Program-made: the position numbers and the translations under genes | From: Thalassospira mesophila | Lineage (GTDB): Bacteria > Pseudomonadota > Alphaproteobacteria > Rhodospirillales > Thalassospiraceae | Direction: 5' to 3' | DNA: 64,000 nt | Assembly: GCF_002115755.1 (NCBI RefSeq) | Contig: NZ_JFKA01000008.1 | Location: forward strand, 1 to 64,000 | Part shown: piece after piece, positions 56,871-64,000 of the stretch | Layout: each line of letters opens with the position of its first letter | Numbering within the stretch: the first letter of the stretch is position 1 | The notes under the pieces: generated by a model | What the model saw: only the letters and a program-made list of their open reading frames with translations | What the model was told of the DNA's origin: nothing | Databases searched by the model: none

Positions 56871-58043
56871 GTGATTACACCCGTCATGCCGACCTATGCG
56901 CGGGCCGATTTGGCCTTTGAGAAAGGTGAAGGACCTTATCTCTATGCGCAGGATGGGCGACGATTCCTCGATTTCGGGTCGGGTGTGGCCGTAAACTGTT
57001 TGGGCCATGCGCATCCGCATCTGGTGGAAGCGATTACCGAACAGGCCAAAAAGGTTTGGCATACCTCGAACCTGTACCGCGTACCGGGCCAGGAAAAACT
57101 GGCGCAGCGCTTTGTCGAGCATACATTTGCCGATACCGTGTTTTTCTGCAATTCCGGGGCTGAAGCCAACGAAGCGGGCTTGAAAATGCTGCGCCGCTAT
57201 CAGTATGTGAACGGTCATTCTGAAAAGAATCGCATTCTGGTTGCCAGCAATGCTTTTCATGGCCGGACCATTGGCACATTAACCGCCGGGGCCAGTGACA
57301 AATACCGCGAAGGTTTTGGGCCGATGCCCGAAGGGTTTGACCGGGTGGCGTTTGGCAATTTAAATGAATTGCGCAATGCCATTACCGAAAAAACCGCCGG
57401 TATCCTGGTGGAACCCATTCAGGGTGAAGGCGGCATTATGCCTGCCCCGGAAGGGTATCTGGAAGGGTTGCGCAAGGCGGCTGACGAATATGGCCTGCTG
57501 GTGATGTTTGACGAAGTGCAAACCGGCATTGGCCGGACTGGCAAGCTGTTTGCCTATGAATGGTCCAATATGCTGCCCGACATTATTTCTTCGGCCAAGG
57601 GGCTTGGCGGGGGCTTTCCGGTCGGCGCACTTTTGGCCAATGAAAAGGCCGCTGCGGCCTTAACACCGGGCATGCACGGTTCCACCTTTGGCGGTAATCC
57701 GCTGGCGATGGCGGCGGCAAATGCGGTGCTGGACGAAGTTTTAAAGCCGGGATTTTTTGATAACGTTCTGGCCATGAGCAAATTGATCCGTGACGGGTTG
57801 GCGAAAATTTCCGCCAAACATCCCGGTTTCATTGACGAGGTGCGTGGCACCGGCTTGCTTTTGGGCATGAAAATGGTCCCGAATAATGGTGATGTGGTGG
57901 TCAAACTGCGCGACCAAAACCTGCTGACGGTTCCGGCAGGCGACAATGTTGTGCGGCTGTTGCCGCCGTTAAACATCACAAAAACCCAGGTGGACGAGGC
58001 GCTGGCGGCGATTGAAGCCGTGGCGGCTGCCTTTACCTCGTAA
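56871..58043 (+). CDS. argD: Acetylornithine/succinyldiaminopimelate aminotransferase
   Basis: PLP-dependent aminotransferase class III, 390 residues. LDFGSGVAVNCLGHAHP, FFCNSGAEANEAGLKMLRRY, MFDEVQTGIGRTGKLFAYE and the PLP-lysine segment SSAKGLGGGFPVGALL are all present. Converts N-acetylglutamate semialdehyde to N-acetylornithine. Start codon in this copy is GTG (56871). argF begins 11 bases after its stop. Confidence 0.95.
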   Translation: MITPVMPTYARADLAFEKGEGPYLYAQDGRRFLDFGSGVAVNCLGHAHPHLVEAITEQAKKVWHTSNLYRVPGQEKLAQRFVEHTFADTVFFCNSGAEANEAGLKMLRRYQYVNGHSEKNRILVASNAFHGRTIGTLTAGASDKYREGFGPMPEGFDRVAFGNLNELRNAITEKTAGILVEPIQGEGGIMPAPEGYLEGLRKAADEYGLLVMFDEVQTGIGRTGKLFAYEWSNMLPDIISSAKGLGGGFPVGALLANEKAAAALTPGMHGSTFGGNPLAMAAANAVLDEVLKPGFFDNVLAMSKLIRDGLAKISAKHPGFIDEVRGTGLLLGMKMVPNNGDVVVKLRDQNLLTVPAGDNVVRLLPPLNITKTQVDEALAAIEAVAAAFTS

Positions 58044-58054
58044 GGAATGATTTA

Positions 58055-58972
58055 ATGACGGATATCAGACATTTTCTGGATATCGAAGGCATGTCCACTG
58101 GGACGCTGCACGATATTCTGGCGTTGGGAGACAACGAAAAGGCAGGCAAGGCCCCGTTTGGGGCCAAGCCGCTGGCAGGCAAAACGCTGGCGCTGATTTT
58201 TGAAAAGCCTTCAACCCGAACCCGGGTTTCGTTTGAAGTCGGGATGCGCCAGCTGGGCGGCGATGTTGTCGTGCTCGATGCTGCAAGCAGCCAGCTTGGC
58301 CGGGGGGAAAGCATTGCCGATACCGCGCGTGTTCTGTCGCGCTATGTCGATGCCATTATGATCCGCACCACCGATGAATCCAAACTTTTGGAACTGGCAC
58401 AATATGCCACGGTGCCGGTGATTAACGGCTTGACCGATCAAAGCCACCCCTGCCAGATCATGGCGGATTTGATGACGGTGCGCGAACATAAAGGCAAGCT
58501 TGAAGGGCTGAAATTTGCCTGGGTTGGCGATGGTAACAATGTTTCGACATCGATGATCCATGCGACGTCAAAATTCGGCTTTTCGCTTGATATGGCGTGT
58601 CCGGTTGGCTATCGCCCGCAGCAAGGGCTGATTGAAGCGGCAAATGCGGCGGGTGGAAAAGTCCGTCTGACTGAATTTAACGATGCCCTTTCGGGGGCCG
58701 ATATTGTGGTCACTGATTGCTGGGTTTCCATGGGCGACAAGGATTATGATGCCCGCATGGCGGCCTTAACCCCCTATCAGATCAATGATGCGGCGATGGC
58801 GAAAGCGGCTAAGGATGCTATTTTCATGCATTGCCTGCCTGCGCACCGCAACGAAGAAGTGACCGATGCCGTCATTGATGGCCCGCAATCTGTGGTGTTT
58901 GACGAAGCTGAAAATCGTCTGCATGCACAAAAGGGCATTCTGCTATACTGCTTTAACGGCTTGCCAGCATAA
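58055..58972 (+). CDS. argF: Ornithine carbamoyltransferase
   Basis: 305 residues. Carbamoyl-phosphate motif STRTRVSFE (residues ~50-58), ornithine motif with DQSHPCQIMADL and the C-terminal HCLPAHRNEEV. Makes citrulline from ornithine and carbamoyl phosphate. Directly behind argD and likely co-transcribed; argG elsewhere in the window uses its product. Confidence 0.96.
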   Translation: MTDIRHFLDIEGMSTGTLHDILALGDNEKAGKAPFGAKPLAGKTLALIFEKPSTRTRVSFEVGMRQLGGDVVVLDAASSQLGRGESIADTARVLSRYVDAIMIRTTDESKLLELAQYATVPVINGLTDQSHPCQIMADLMTVREHKGKLEGLKFAWVGDGNNVSTSMIHATSKFGFSLDMACPVGYRPQQGLIEAANAAGGKVRLTEFNDALSGADIVVTDCWVSMGDKDYDARMAALTPYQINDAAMAKAAKDAIFMHCLPAHRNEEVTDAVIDGPQSVVFDEAENRLHAQKGILLYCFNGLPA

Positions 58973-59066
58973 GATTTCGTCCTAGATTAGGGACAGATTT
59001 CGGGGCGGACAGCAATGTTCGCCCCTTTGGCATTTGAAATGAAATTGCAACCATCGGAACCTGATC

Positions 59067-60044
59067 ATGCAAGTTGCTGTCGATTTTTGTCAGCCCTTTA
59101 CGCTGGACCATTCCAACATTCGTGGCCGCTTTGCCCGCCTCGGGCCGAGCGTGCAAACCATTGTCGGGCAGCATAACTATCCTGCGCTGGCAAATGACCT
59201 GCTGGCTGAAATCGTCGCGCTGGCGGTTTTGTTGTCATCCGCCCTGAAATATGAAGGGCTTTTTACCCTTCAGACATCATCTGACGGGCCGATCAGCATG
59301 ATGGTGGTGGATGTGGACAGCGATGGCAACATCCGCGCCTGTTTGCGGGTCGATGAAGACCGGCTAAACGCCATGATCGCTGCCGAAGAAGGTGGCGAAG
59401 ATGCGTTGCGCGGCAAGGTTCATAAACTGATGGGGCATGGGCATATTGCCTTTACCGTCGATCAGGGCGACGACCATGAACGCTATCAGGGCATTGTGTC
59501 GCTGGAAGGCGAAACCCTGTCGGAATGTGCCGAATCCTATTTCAAGCAGTCCGAACAGCTTGAAACCGCGTTCAAGATGGAAGTCCATCGTGGCGACACC
59601 GACCGCGAATGGTGGGTTGGTGGCATGTTTGTGCAACGCCTGCCCGGCAGTGCATCGGGCGATGCGCTAACCCCCGAACAGGATGCCGAATGGCAGGATA
59701 ACTGGAACCGCGCCAAAATTTTGATGGCCAGTGCCACCGCGACCGAACTGGTTGATATTTCGCTTTCGGCGCATGATTTGATCTGGCGGTTGTTTCATGA
59801 CGAAGAACCGCGTGTGTTTGACCAGGACCATTTGCAGTTCAAATGCCGCTGTTCGCGCCATAAAATCGAAGGGGCGCTGGCATCCTATCCGCTGGAAGAA
59901 TTGCTCGACATGCGCGAAGCCCATACCGGCGAAGTCGGTGTGACGTGCCAGTTCTGCAATACCCATTACGGTTTTAACGAAGCCGACCTGCGGACGTTAA
60001 AAGCCGATAATGCCGCAGAAGATGCAGCCGGTTCTAACGCGTAA
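59067..60044 (+). CDS. hslO: 33 kDa redox-regulated chaperone Hsp33
   Basis: 325 residues. The C-terminal redox switch has CRCSRHK and CQFCNTHYGF, the CxC and CxxC zinc ligands that form disulfides on oxidation. The N-terminal substrate-binding domain contains the GPISMMVVDVDSDGNIRACLR region. Under oxidative stress Hsp33 is an ATP-independent holdase. The argD-argF-hslO order is common in alphaproteobacteria. A small acidic C-terminal tail is present. Confidence 0.94.
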   Translation: MQVAVDFCQPFTLDHSNIRGRFARLGPSVQTIVGQHNYPALANDLLAEIVALAVLLSSALKYEGLFTLQTSSDGPISMMVVDVDSDGNIRACLRVDEDRLNAMIAAEEGGEDALRGKVHKLMGHGHIAFTVDQGDDHERYQGIVSLEGETLSECAESYFKQSEQLETAFKMEVHRGDTDREWWVGGMFVQRLPGSASGDALTPEQDAEWQDNWNRAKILMASATATELVDISLSAHDLIWRLFHDEEPRVFDQDHLQFKCRCSRHKIEGALASYPLEELLDMREAHTGEVGVTCQFCNTHYGFNEADLRTLKADNAAEDAAGSNA

Positions 60045-60181
60045 AGACCAAAAAAGCCTGTAATGCCAACATGGTCACAGGCTTGCCTTAATCATTCTTC
60101 ATCCTCACGATGACAAATAACAGGGCCGGGGACGTATCCCCGGTTCCTTTTATGACGATAAATGTTTTGGAGAACGGGGTA

Positions 60182-60778
60182 ATGATGGGGTTGTCTATGC
60201 GTGGCATGAGCCTGGCCTTGGCAGGTGGAATGGCGATGATGATGGCGGCGTGTACCAGCGCGCCTGTGCAAACCTACCCCGATGTCACCTGGCGGCACTT
60301 GCAACCTATTGCGTTTTCGGCCGGGCCGATTGAAAAAGTAGCGGCGTATGGCGTGCCTGCGGCCAATGATTTGCAGCCCGACCTGCCGTTTGATCTGGGC
60401 CGCATGGCCATGAACTGGCCCGACGACCGGTTACAGACCGTCGGCACCAACGACATTTTACGCTACAGCGTCACTGACGCCGAAATTACCACCGCCAACC
60501 TTAAAACCAAAAGCGGCCTAAGCGGCATGTTCACCGATGACCAGTCGCAAAAGGTTGACCTTAAGGTCGGTGCGAAGCTTGAACTGATGTCGGAAGATGG
60601 CACGCCCAAGGGCGAAGTGGCCGCTGTGGTTGAACGCAGCCGGACCCTGTCAGAATCGATGTCGGTAGCAGAGCGTGAAAAAGCAATTTACGACGAAACA
60701 GCCGCCCTTTTGATGGATCTTGACCGCGAACTGGACAAGCAAATTCACAAAAATCTGGCACGGTATGTTTTGAAATAA
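60182..60778 (+). CDS. Putative lipoprotein of unknown function
   Basis: 198 residues from ATG 60182, after TTGGAGAACGGGG. The signal sequence ends in a lipobox-like MAAC (Cys near residue 24). The mature part is soluble, with no known domain that I recognise; it ends in a helix ELDKQIHKNLARYVLK. A frame starting at 60110 is rejected because it would hide the signal peptide. It follows hslO by 137 bases and may be co-transcribed. A strong terminator follows. Confidence 0.75.
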   Translation: MMGLSMRGMSLALAGGMAMMMAACTSAPVQTYPDVTWRHLQPIAFSAGPIEKVAAYGVPAANDLQPDLPFDLGRMAMNWPDDRLQTVGTNDILRYSVTDAEITTANLKTKSGLSGMFTDDQSQKVDLKVGAKLELMSEDGTPKGEVAAVVERSRTLSESMSVAEREKAIYDETAALLMDLDRELDKQIHKNLARYVLK

Positions 60779-60844
60779 CCCTGCCGGGTGTGGTTGCAAC
60801 GGCATGAAAGCCTGTAGCCGAAAAACCATATTTATACAGCATTG

Positions 60845-60881
60845 CGGACGGCCCGTTATTTGATGGGCCGTCCGTTTTTTT
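60845..60881 (+). terminator. Intrinsic terminator after lipoprotein gene
   Basis: A perfect 10-bp stem CGGACGGCCC/GGGCCGTCCG with a 10-nt loop followed by seven T. A very clear example. Confidence 0.92.
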
Positions 60882-60898
60882 ATAATGCGTCTATATAA

Positions 60899-61498
60899 TT
60901 ATGAAGCGAACTTGATCAGGTTTTGAAAAACAAGCTCGTTTCTTGCCTGAATAAGTTTGCCGCCTTCGGCGATCTTGCCCAGTTCGATCGGGGCAAAGCC
61001 AAGGTCGCTTGCCATCGCCGCGATTGTGGTGCTGGCATCGGCATGATCGCTGGCAACAAAAATCACGCGACGCCCCCCGTCGGGCACAGGTGCGGCAAGG
61101 CCCTGCATGGGCAATTGGTTAAATGCCTTAACCAGTTTGGCCCCCGGAACGTGGTTTGCATTTACCTCTGATGACAAACGGCCTTGCAATTCGCGTTCCT
61201 GAACTTCCACCGGTAAAAAGGCAGCGTTGGTAACATCAACGACAATTTTGCCGGTCCAGTCCGCACGCAATGCACCGACCTTTTTAAAATCGAGAAACTG
61301 GACGGCCAATATAATAATATCGGCGTCAAGCGCCTGATCGATGCTGGCGGCAGTTACAGTGCCCCCGATTTCTGCGGCCGATTTGGCGGCCCCTTCAACA
61401 CCACGGGTATTGGCGATCAGAACGTCGATGCCGTTTTGGGCGAAAAAACCCGCCAGTGTCGTGCCGACGCTGCCGGTGCCAATAATGCTGTATGTCAT
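60899..61498 (-). CDS. F420-type NADP oxidoreductase / NAD(P)-binding reductase
   Basis: 199 residues with a Rossmann N-terminus MTYSIIGTGSVGTTLAGFFAQ and C-terminal helices (VKAFNQLPMQGLAAPVPDGGRRVIFVASD). It matches the NADP oxidoreductase, coenzyme F420-dependent family (PF03807), many members of which use ordinary NAD(P)H in bacteria that lack F420. The ATG at 61498 follows GGATCGTGAA; the ATG at 61510 is an alternative. Divergent from a LysR regulator that probably controls it. Confidence 0.85.
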   Translation of the reverse strand: MTYSIIGTGSVGTTLAGFFAQNGIDVLIANTRGVEGAAKSAAEIGGTVTAASIDQALDADIIILAVQFLDFKKVGALRADWTGKIVVDVTNAAFLPVEVQERELQGRLSSEVNANHVPGAKLVKAFNQLPMQGLAAPVPDGGRRVIFVASDHADASTTIAAMASDLGFAPIELGKIAEGGKLIQARNELVFQNLIKFAS

Positions 61499-61561
61499 TT
61501 CACGATCCATTCAATTCGCTGGGAAGGCCATGGCAGGGGCCTTCGCGGCAGGAGATAACTT

Positions 61562-61576
61562 GATATCCCCGATATC
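61562..61576. promoter_or_regulatory. Palindromic element between reductase and LysR genes
   Basis: GATATC-CCC-GATATC in the 147-base divergent spacer, a symmetrical site suitable for a LysR-type dimer. It lies 64 bases before the reductase start on the minus strand. Confidence 0.5.
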
Positions 61577-61645
61577 TAGCGACGTTGAGCCATCGTGTTA
61601 ATTGACGTAATATCGCTAATTGTCATCTGGTTTATAGATAGTGAT

Positions 61646-62545
61646 ATGCTCGACAATGTAACAATCAACCAATTGCGGACGTTTGTGGCGGTGTGTGATG
61701 CCGGAAGTTTTTCGGGTGCCGCACAGGAGCTTTTGCGCGCCCAATCCGCCGTCAGCCATGCCGTTGCCGCCCTTGAAAAGGCGTTGGGGGTTGAGCTTTT
61801 TGAGCGCGGGTCGCGGCGCGCAGCGTTAAGTGCGGCGGGGCGCAACCTTGTGGCCGATGCACGGGCGGTTATTGCCCGGACCGAAGAAATGAAAACCCGC
61901 GCCCGCACCGTGATAGAGGTTGGCGCGCCGCAGCTTTCAATTGCTGCAGATGTTTATTTTCCCAGAAAGAAGTTGATCAAAAGCCTGCAAACCTTGCAAA
62001 GCCTGTGGCCCACCGTTGCCATAAACCTGCAAATGACAACAATGCAGGCGGGCGAGGCGCTGGTGCTGGAAGGGGATTGTGCTTTCGCACTTACAATTTC
62101 TGATGTGCCGGAACTAAAACCCGCGGCCATTGAACGCAATTGGCTGTGCGTGGCACCCATGGTTACCGTTTGTGCGCCAGACCATCCCTTGGCCAACGCG
62201 CCGTCGCCGGTTTCGCGCGATGCGTTTGGCTGCCATATCCAGCTTGTTGTGACCGACAATCAGCCCGGTGCGGAAAAAACCCAAATGTCGGTGGCGGGCG
62301 AGCGTCGCTGGCGGGTCAACGACCTTGGTGCCAAACATGATTTTCTGATCGCCGGGCTGGGTTGGGGGCATATGCCGCTTGATCTGGTTGCCGATGATCT
62401 GGCGTCTGGAAAATTAATCAAAATTGATCGTCACGCATGGCATTTGCACGATCTGACTTTCATGACGTCGCATCGGCGCGGACATAAACCCTCGCCCTGT
62501 GAAGCCCAATTAATTGCCCTGCTGACGGCGGCAGAGCCGCGTTAG
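61646..62545 (+). CDS. LysR-family transcriptional regulator
   Basis: 299 residues from ATG 61646. N-terminal winged helix with TFVAVCDAGSFSGAAQELLR and AQSAVSHAVAALEKALG, followed by a ligand-binding domain. A longer frame upstream to 61595 overlaps the likely operator and is not used. Divergent from the reductase gene, its likely target. Confidence 0.9.
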   Translation: MLDNVTINQLRTFVAVCDAGSFSGAAQELLRAQSAVSHAVAALEKALGVELFERGSRRAALSAAGRNLVADARAVIARTEEMKTRARTVIEVGAPQLSIAADVYFPRKKLIKSLQTLQSLWPTVAINLQMTTMQAGEALVLEGDCAFALTISDVPELKPAAIERNWLCVAPMVTVCAPDHPLANAPSPVSRDAFGCHIQLVVTDNQPGAEKTQMSVAGERRWRVNDLGAKHDFLIAGLGWGHMPLDLVADDLASGKLIKIDRHAWHLHDLTFMTSHRRGHKPSPCEAQLIALLTAAEPR

Positions 62546-62684
62546 GAATCGCCAAATATCAGTTGGGATCGGGGGCCGCCCCGAGGGGGATATGCCTTAA
62601 AAATCAAAAAATATCATCAGCGATGGAATAATCGGCCTGGCCACCTGTCTAACTATTATCACATCCCAGACAGGAGCCCGCCCC

Positions 62685-63155
62685 ATGACCCTCGCCCGAT
62701 TTGTAAGCCGCCATATTGGTGGTGCCCTGCTATCGTTTGTTGTGCTGGGCGGTGGCATTGCGTTCGCCCATAACGGCGTTGATCACAGCAAACCGCAACC
62801 CGACGCCGTATCGGGTATGGCAATGGCAAGTCCTGCCGCGTCTGACCCTGCCGAAAGCGAAAATCTCGCTCATGAACAGCCGTTTTTGCAGGGCAACGAA
62901 GCCGCAATGACCAAAATGATGGCCGGGATGAATGTACAAGCCACCGGCGACATTGACCGCGACTTTGTGGCGATGATGGCGCCGCATCATCAAGGTGCGA
63001 TTGATATGTGCGTTGCCTTTTTGCCCTATGCCCAAAACCCGCAGCTTAAACGCCTGTGTCAGGAAATTATCGTGACGCAGCAACAGGAAATTGCCGCGAT
63101 GTTTCTCGCCATTGGCAAAGACCTTCCCCCGTCGACCCCCGCGCCAACCCGTTAG
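62685..63155 (+). CDS. DUF305 family exported protein
   Basis: 156 residues with a signal peptide (about 1-28, cleaved near AFA-HN). The motif MMAPHHQGAIDMCVAF defines DUF305, a ferritin-like four-helix domain often found beside copper-handling genes; the mature N-terminus is His/Met-containing (HNGVDHSKPQ, GMAMAS). The next gene is a YncE-like beta-propeller. A role in copper or oxidative stress is inferred from family context only. Confidence 0.85.
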   Translation: MTLARFVSRHIGGALLSFVVLGGGIAFAHNGVDHSKPQPDAVSGMAMASPAASDPAESENLAHEQPFLQGNEAAMTKMMAGMNVQATGDIDRDFVAMMAPHHQGAIDMCVAFLPYAQNPQLKRLCQEIIVTQQQEIAAMFLAIGKDLPPSTPAPTR

Positions 63156-63213
63156 ATCAATCGGTTTCATCCCGCCTGGAATGTGCAGGGCTTTCCACCT
63201 TCACATTCTGTAT

Positions 63214-63250
63214 CCGGGGCCGGGTCACTTTTCCCGCCCGGCCCCGGTTT
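63214..63250 (+). terminator. Terminator-like hairpin after DUF305 gene
   Basis: A perfect 11-bp GC-rich stem CCGGGGCCGGG/CCCGGCCCCGG with a 12-nt loop, followed by TTTGGCCGTTTTC. It lies 59 bases after the DUF305 stop and 82 before the next start, so it may reduce read-through. Confidence 0.6.
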
Positions 63251-63331
63251 GGCCGTTTTCATTTTACGCCCTCCCCAAAAACGCCGTCCAATCCCTTTCT
63301 TTCCCCCATCCTGTAAATGTCTGGAAACCTC

Positions 63332-64000
63332 ATGAAACGTTTATTCGCCTCAACCTTTTTAACCTGTAGCCTGTTTGCCGGGGCCAGTGCGGCCTTGGCC
63401 GGGCAGGCCCCGCTGGCCGATACGGCAAAGGATATTCCGATCAGCCATCACGACCGGGTTTATGCCGCCGAACAGTTTTCCAACACGGTTTCCGTGGTCG
63501 ACCCGGCAGATAATAAATTGCTGGGTGTTATTCGCCTGGGTGACCCGCAGCCGCGCAATTTAAGCCCGCTTTATCGCGGGCAGGTGCTGGTGCATGGCAT
63601 GGGCTTTGCGCCCGATCATAAAACACTGGCCGTTGTTGCCGTTGGCAGCAATTCGATTTCTTTTATCGATACCGCGACCAACAGTGTCAAACACACCACC
63701 TATCTGGGTCGCTCCCCGCACGAGGCATTTTACACCCCCGATGGCAAGGAAGTGTGGGTTACCATTCGCGGGGAAGATTATGTTTCCGTGATTGATGCCG
63801 CCACGTTCGAGGAAAAAACCCGCATCAAAGTGCCTGCCGGGCCGGGCATGCAGATCTTTTCACCCGACGGTAAATACGGCTATGTCTGTTCATCGTTTAA
63901 CCCCGAAACACTGGTGATTTCGGTCGCCGATCATAAGGTGGTAGGTCACATCAAACAGGCCAGCCCGTTTTGCCCCAATATTGCCGCCAGCCCCGATGGC
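63332..64000 (+). CDS. YncE-like beta-propeller exported protein (3' end outside window)
   Basis: The frame from ATG 63332 runs open to the window edge, 223 residues. A signal peptide (MKRLFASTFLTCSLFAGASA) is followed by repeats of a YVTN/YncE type: VYAAEQFSNTVSVVDPADN, LAVVAVGSNSISFIDTAT, and VWVTIRGEDYVSVIDAAT, each ending in the short VxVID/SxVD strand. These form a seven-bladed propeller in family members. It is periplasmic by prediction. Since it follows a DUF305 gene, both may act in metal handling, but no metal site is visible in the part seen. Confidence 0.85.
   Translation, partial: MKRLFASTFLTCSLFAGASAALAGQAPLADTAKDIPISHHDRVYAAEQFSNTVSVVDPADNKLLGVIRLGDPQPRNLSPLYRGQVLVHGMGFAPDHKTLAVVAVGSNSISFIDTATNSVKHTTYLGRSPHEAFYTPDGKEVWVTIRGEDYVSVIDAATFEEKTRIKVPAGPGMQIFSPDGKYGYVCSSFNPETLVISVADHKVVGHIKQASPFCPNIAASPDG

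Noticed and set aside
60054-60084. Hairpin AAGCCTGT/ACAGGCTT after hslO as a terminator
   Set aside because: The stem is 8 bp with a 15-base loop and no T-tract follows on the plus strand, so it was not listed as a terminator.

Overview
The window reads as one continuous piece of an alphaproteobacterial chromosome. The evidence is the rpsT-dnaA-dnaN-recF-gyrB block, the aroA-cmk-rpsA-sppA-ihfB-lapA-pyrF run, a TIGR02300-type acidic zinc-ribbon protein, an argD-argF-hslO operon, and moderately GC-rich codon use. Gene content and order fit a marine member of the Rhodospirillales such as Thalassospira. That placement is inference; no 16S gene is present. I see no insertion sequence, prophage, CRISPR array or clearly broken gene.

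Positions 1-8517 are the accessory part. The 3' end of a very large repeat-rich surface protein is followed by a TolC-like lipoprotein channel, a periplasmic HlyD-type adaptor, a membrane adaptor with a cytoplasmic GAF-like head, and a four-part protein joining a PqqD/RRE-like head, an M50 site-2-protease-like membrane core (HELSH and NPLMRYDG motifs) and a lipoyl/HlyD tail. No ABC ATPase is visible. This looks like a dedicated export system for the giant protein that differs from the usual ABC-driven type I system, and it is the best candidate here for an undescribed system. It ends beside a tRNA-Ala(GGC) gene.

Positions 8850-17210 are housekeeping: TIGR02300, aroA, cmk, rpsA, sppA, ihfB, lapA-like, pyrF. 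Positions 17254-22831 hold a LacI-type regulator divergent from a phytanoyl-CoA dioxygenase-like enzyme and an SDR dehydrogenase, then an MFS exporter whose upstream region carries a palindrome and an intrinsic terminator, and a TauE/SafE permease. Positions 23012-32476 hold mutM, an enoyl-CoA hydratase, rpsT, dnaA, dnaN, recF and gyrB. Positions 32641-35466 hold a YfcJ-like MFS protein, an O-methyltransferase and a divergent TetR regulator.

Positions 35658-40118 hold two adjacent class A penicillin-binding-protein homologues. The second has every catalytic motif. The first is full length but has lost the glycosyltransferase glutamate, the transpeptidase serine and the KTG motif, so it appears to be an intact pseudoenzyme. 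Positions 40537-45851 hold a tctC-tctB-tctA-argE operon divergent from a LysR regulator, with a 29-bp inverted repeat between them; this suggests uptake and deacylation of an N-acyl amino acid. Positions 45870-55774 hold LysE, a YgjP-like metallopeptidase, argG, truA, a Cache chemoreceptor, a stomatin/NfeD pair, lrgAB, an ArsC-like protein and recX.

Positions 55858-60778 hold an ABC-2 permease without an adjacent ATPase, argD, argF, hslO and a lipoprotein. With argE and argG, four arginine-pathway genes lie in the window. The right end carries an F420-type NADP oxidoreductase divergent from a LysR regulator, a DUF305 protein and the start of a YncE-like beta-propeller cut by the window edge.
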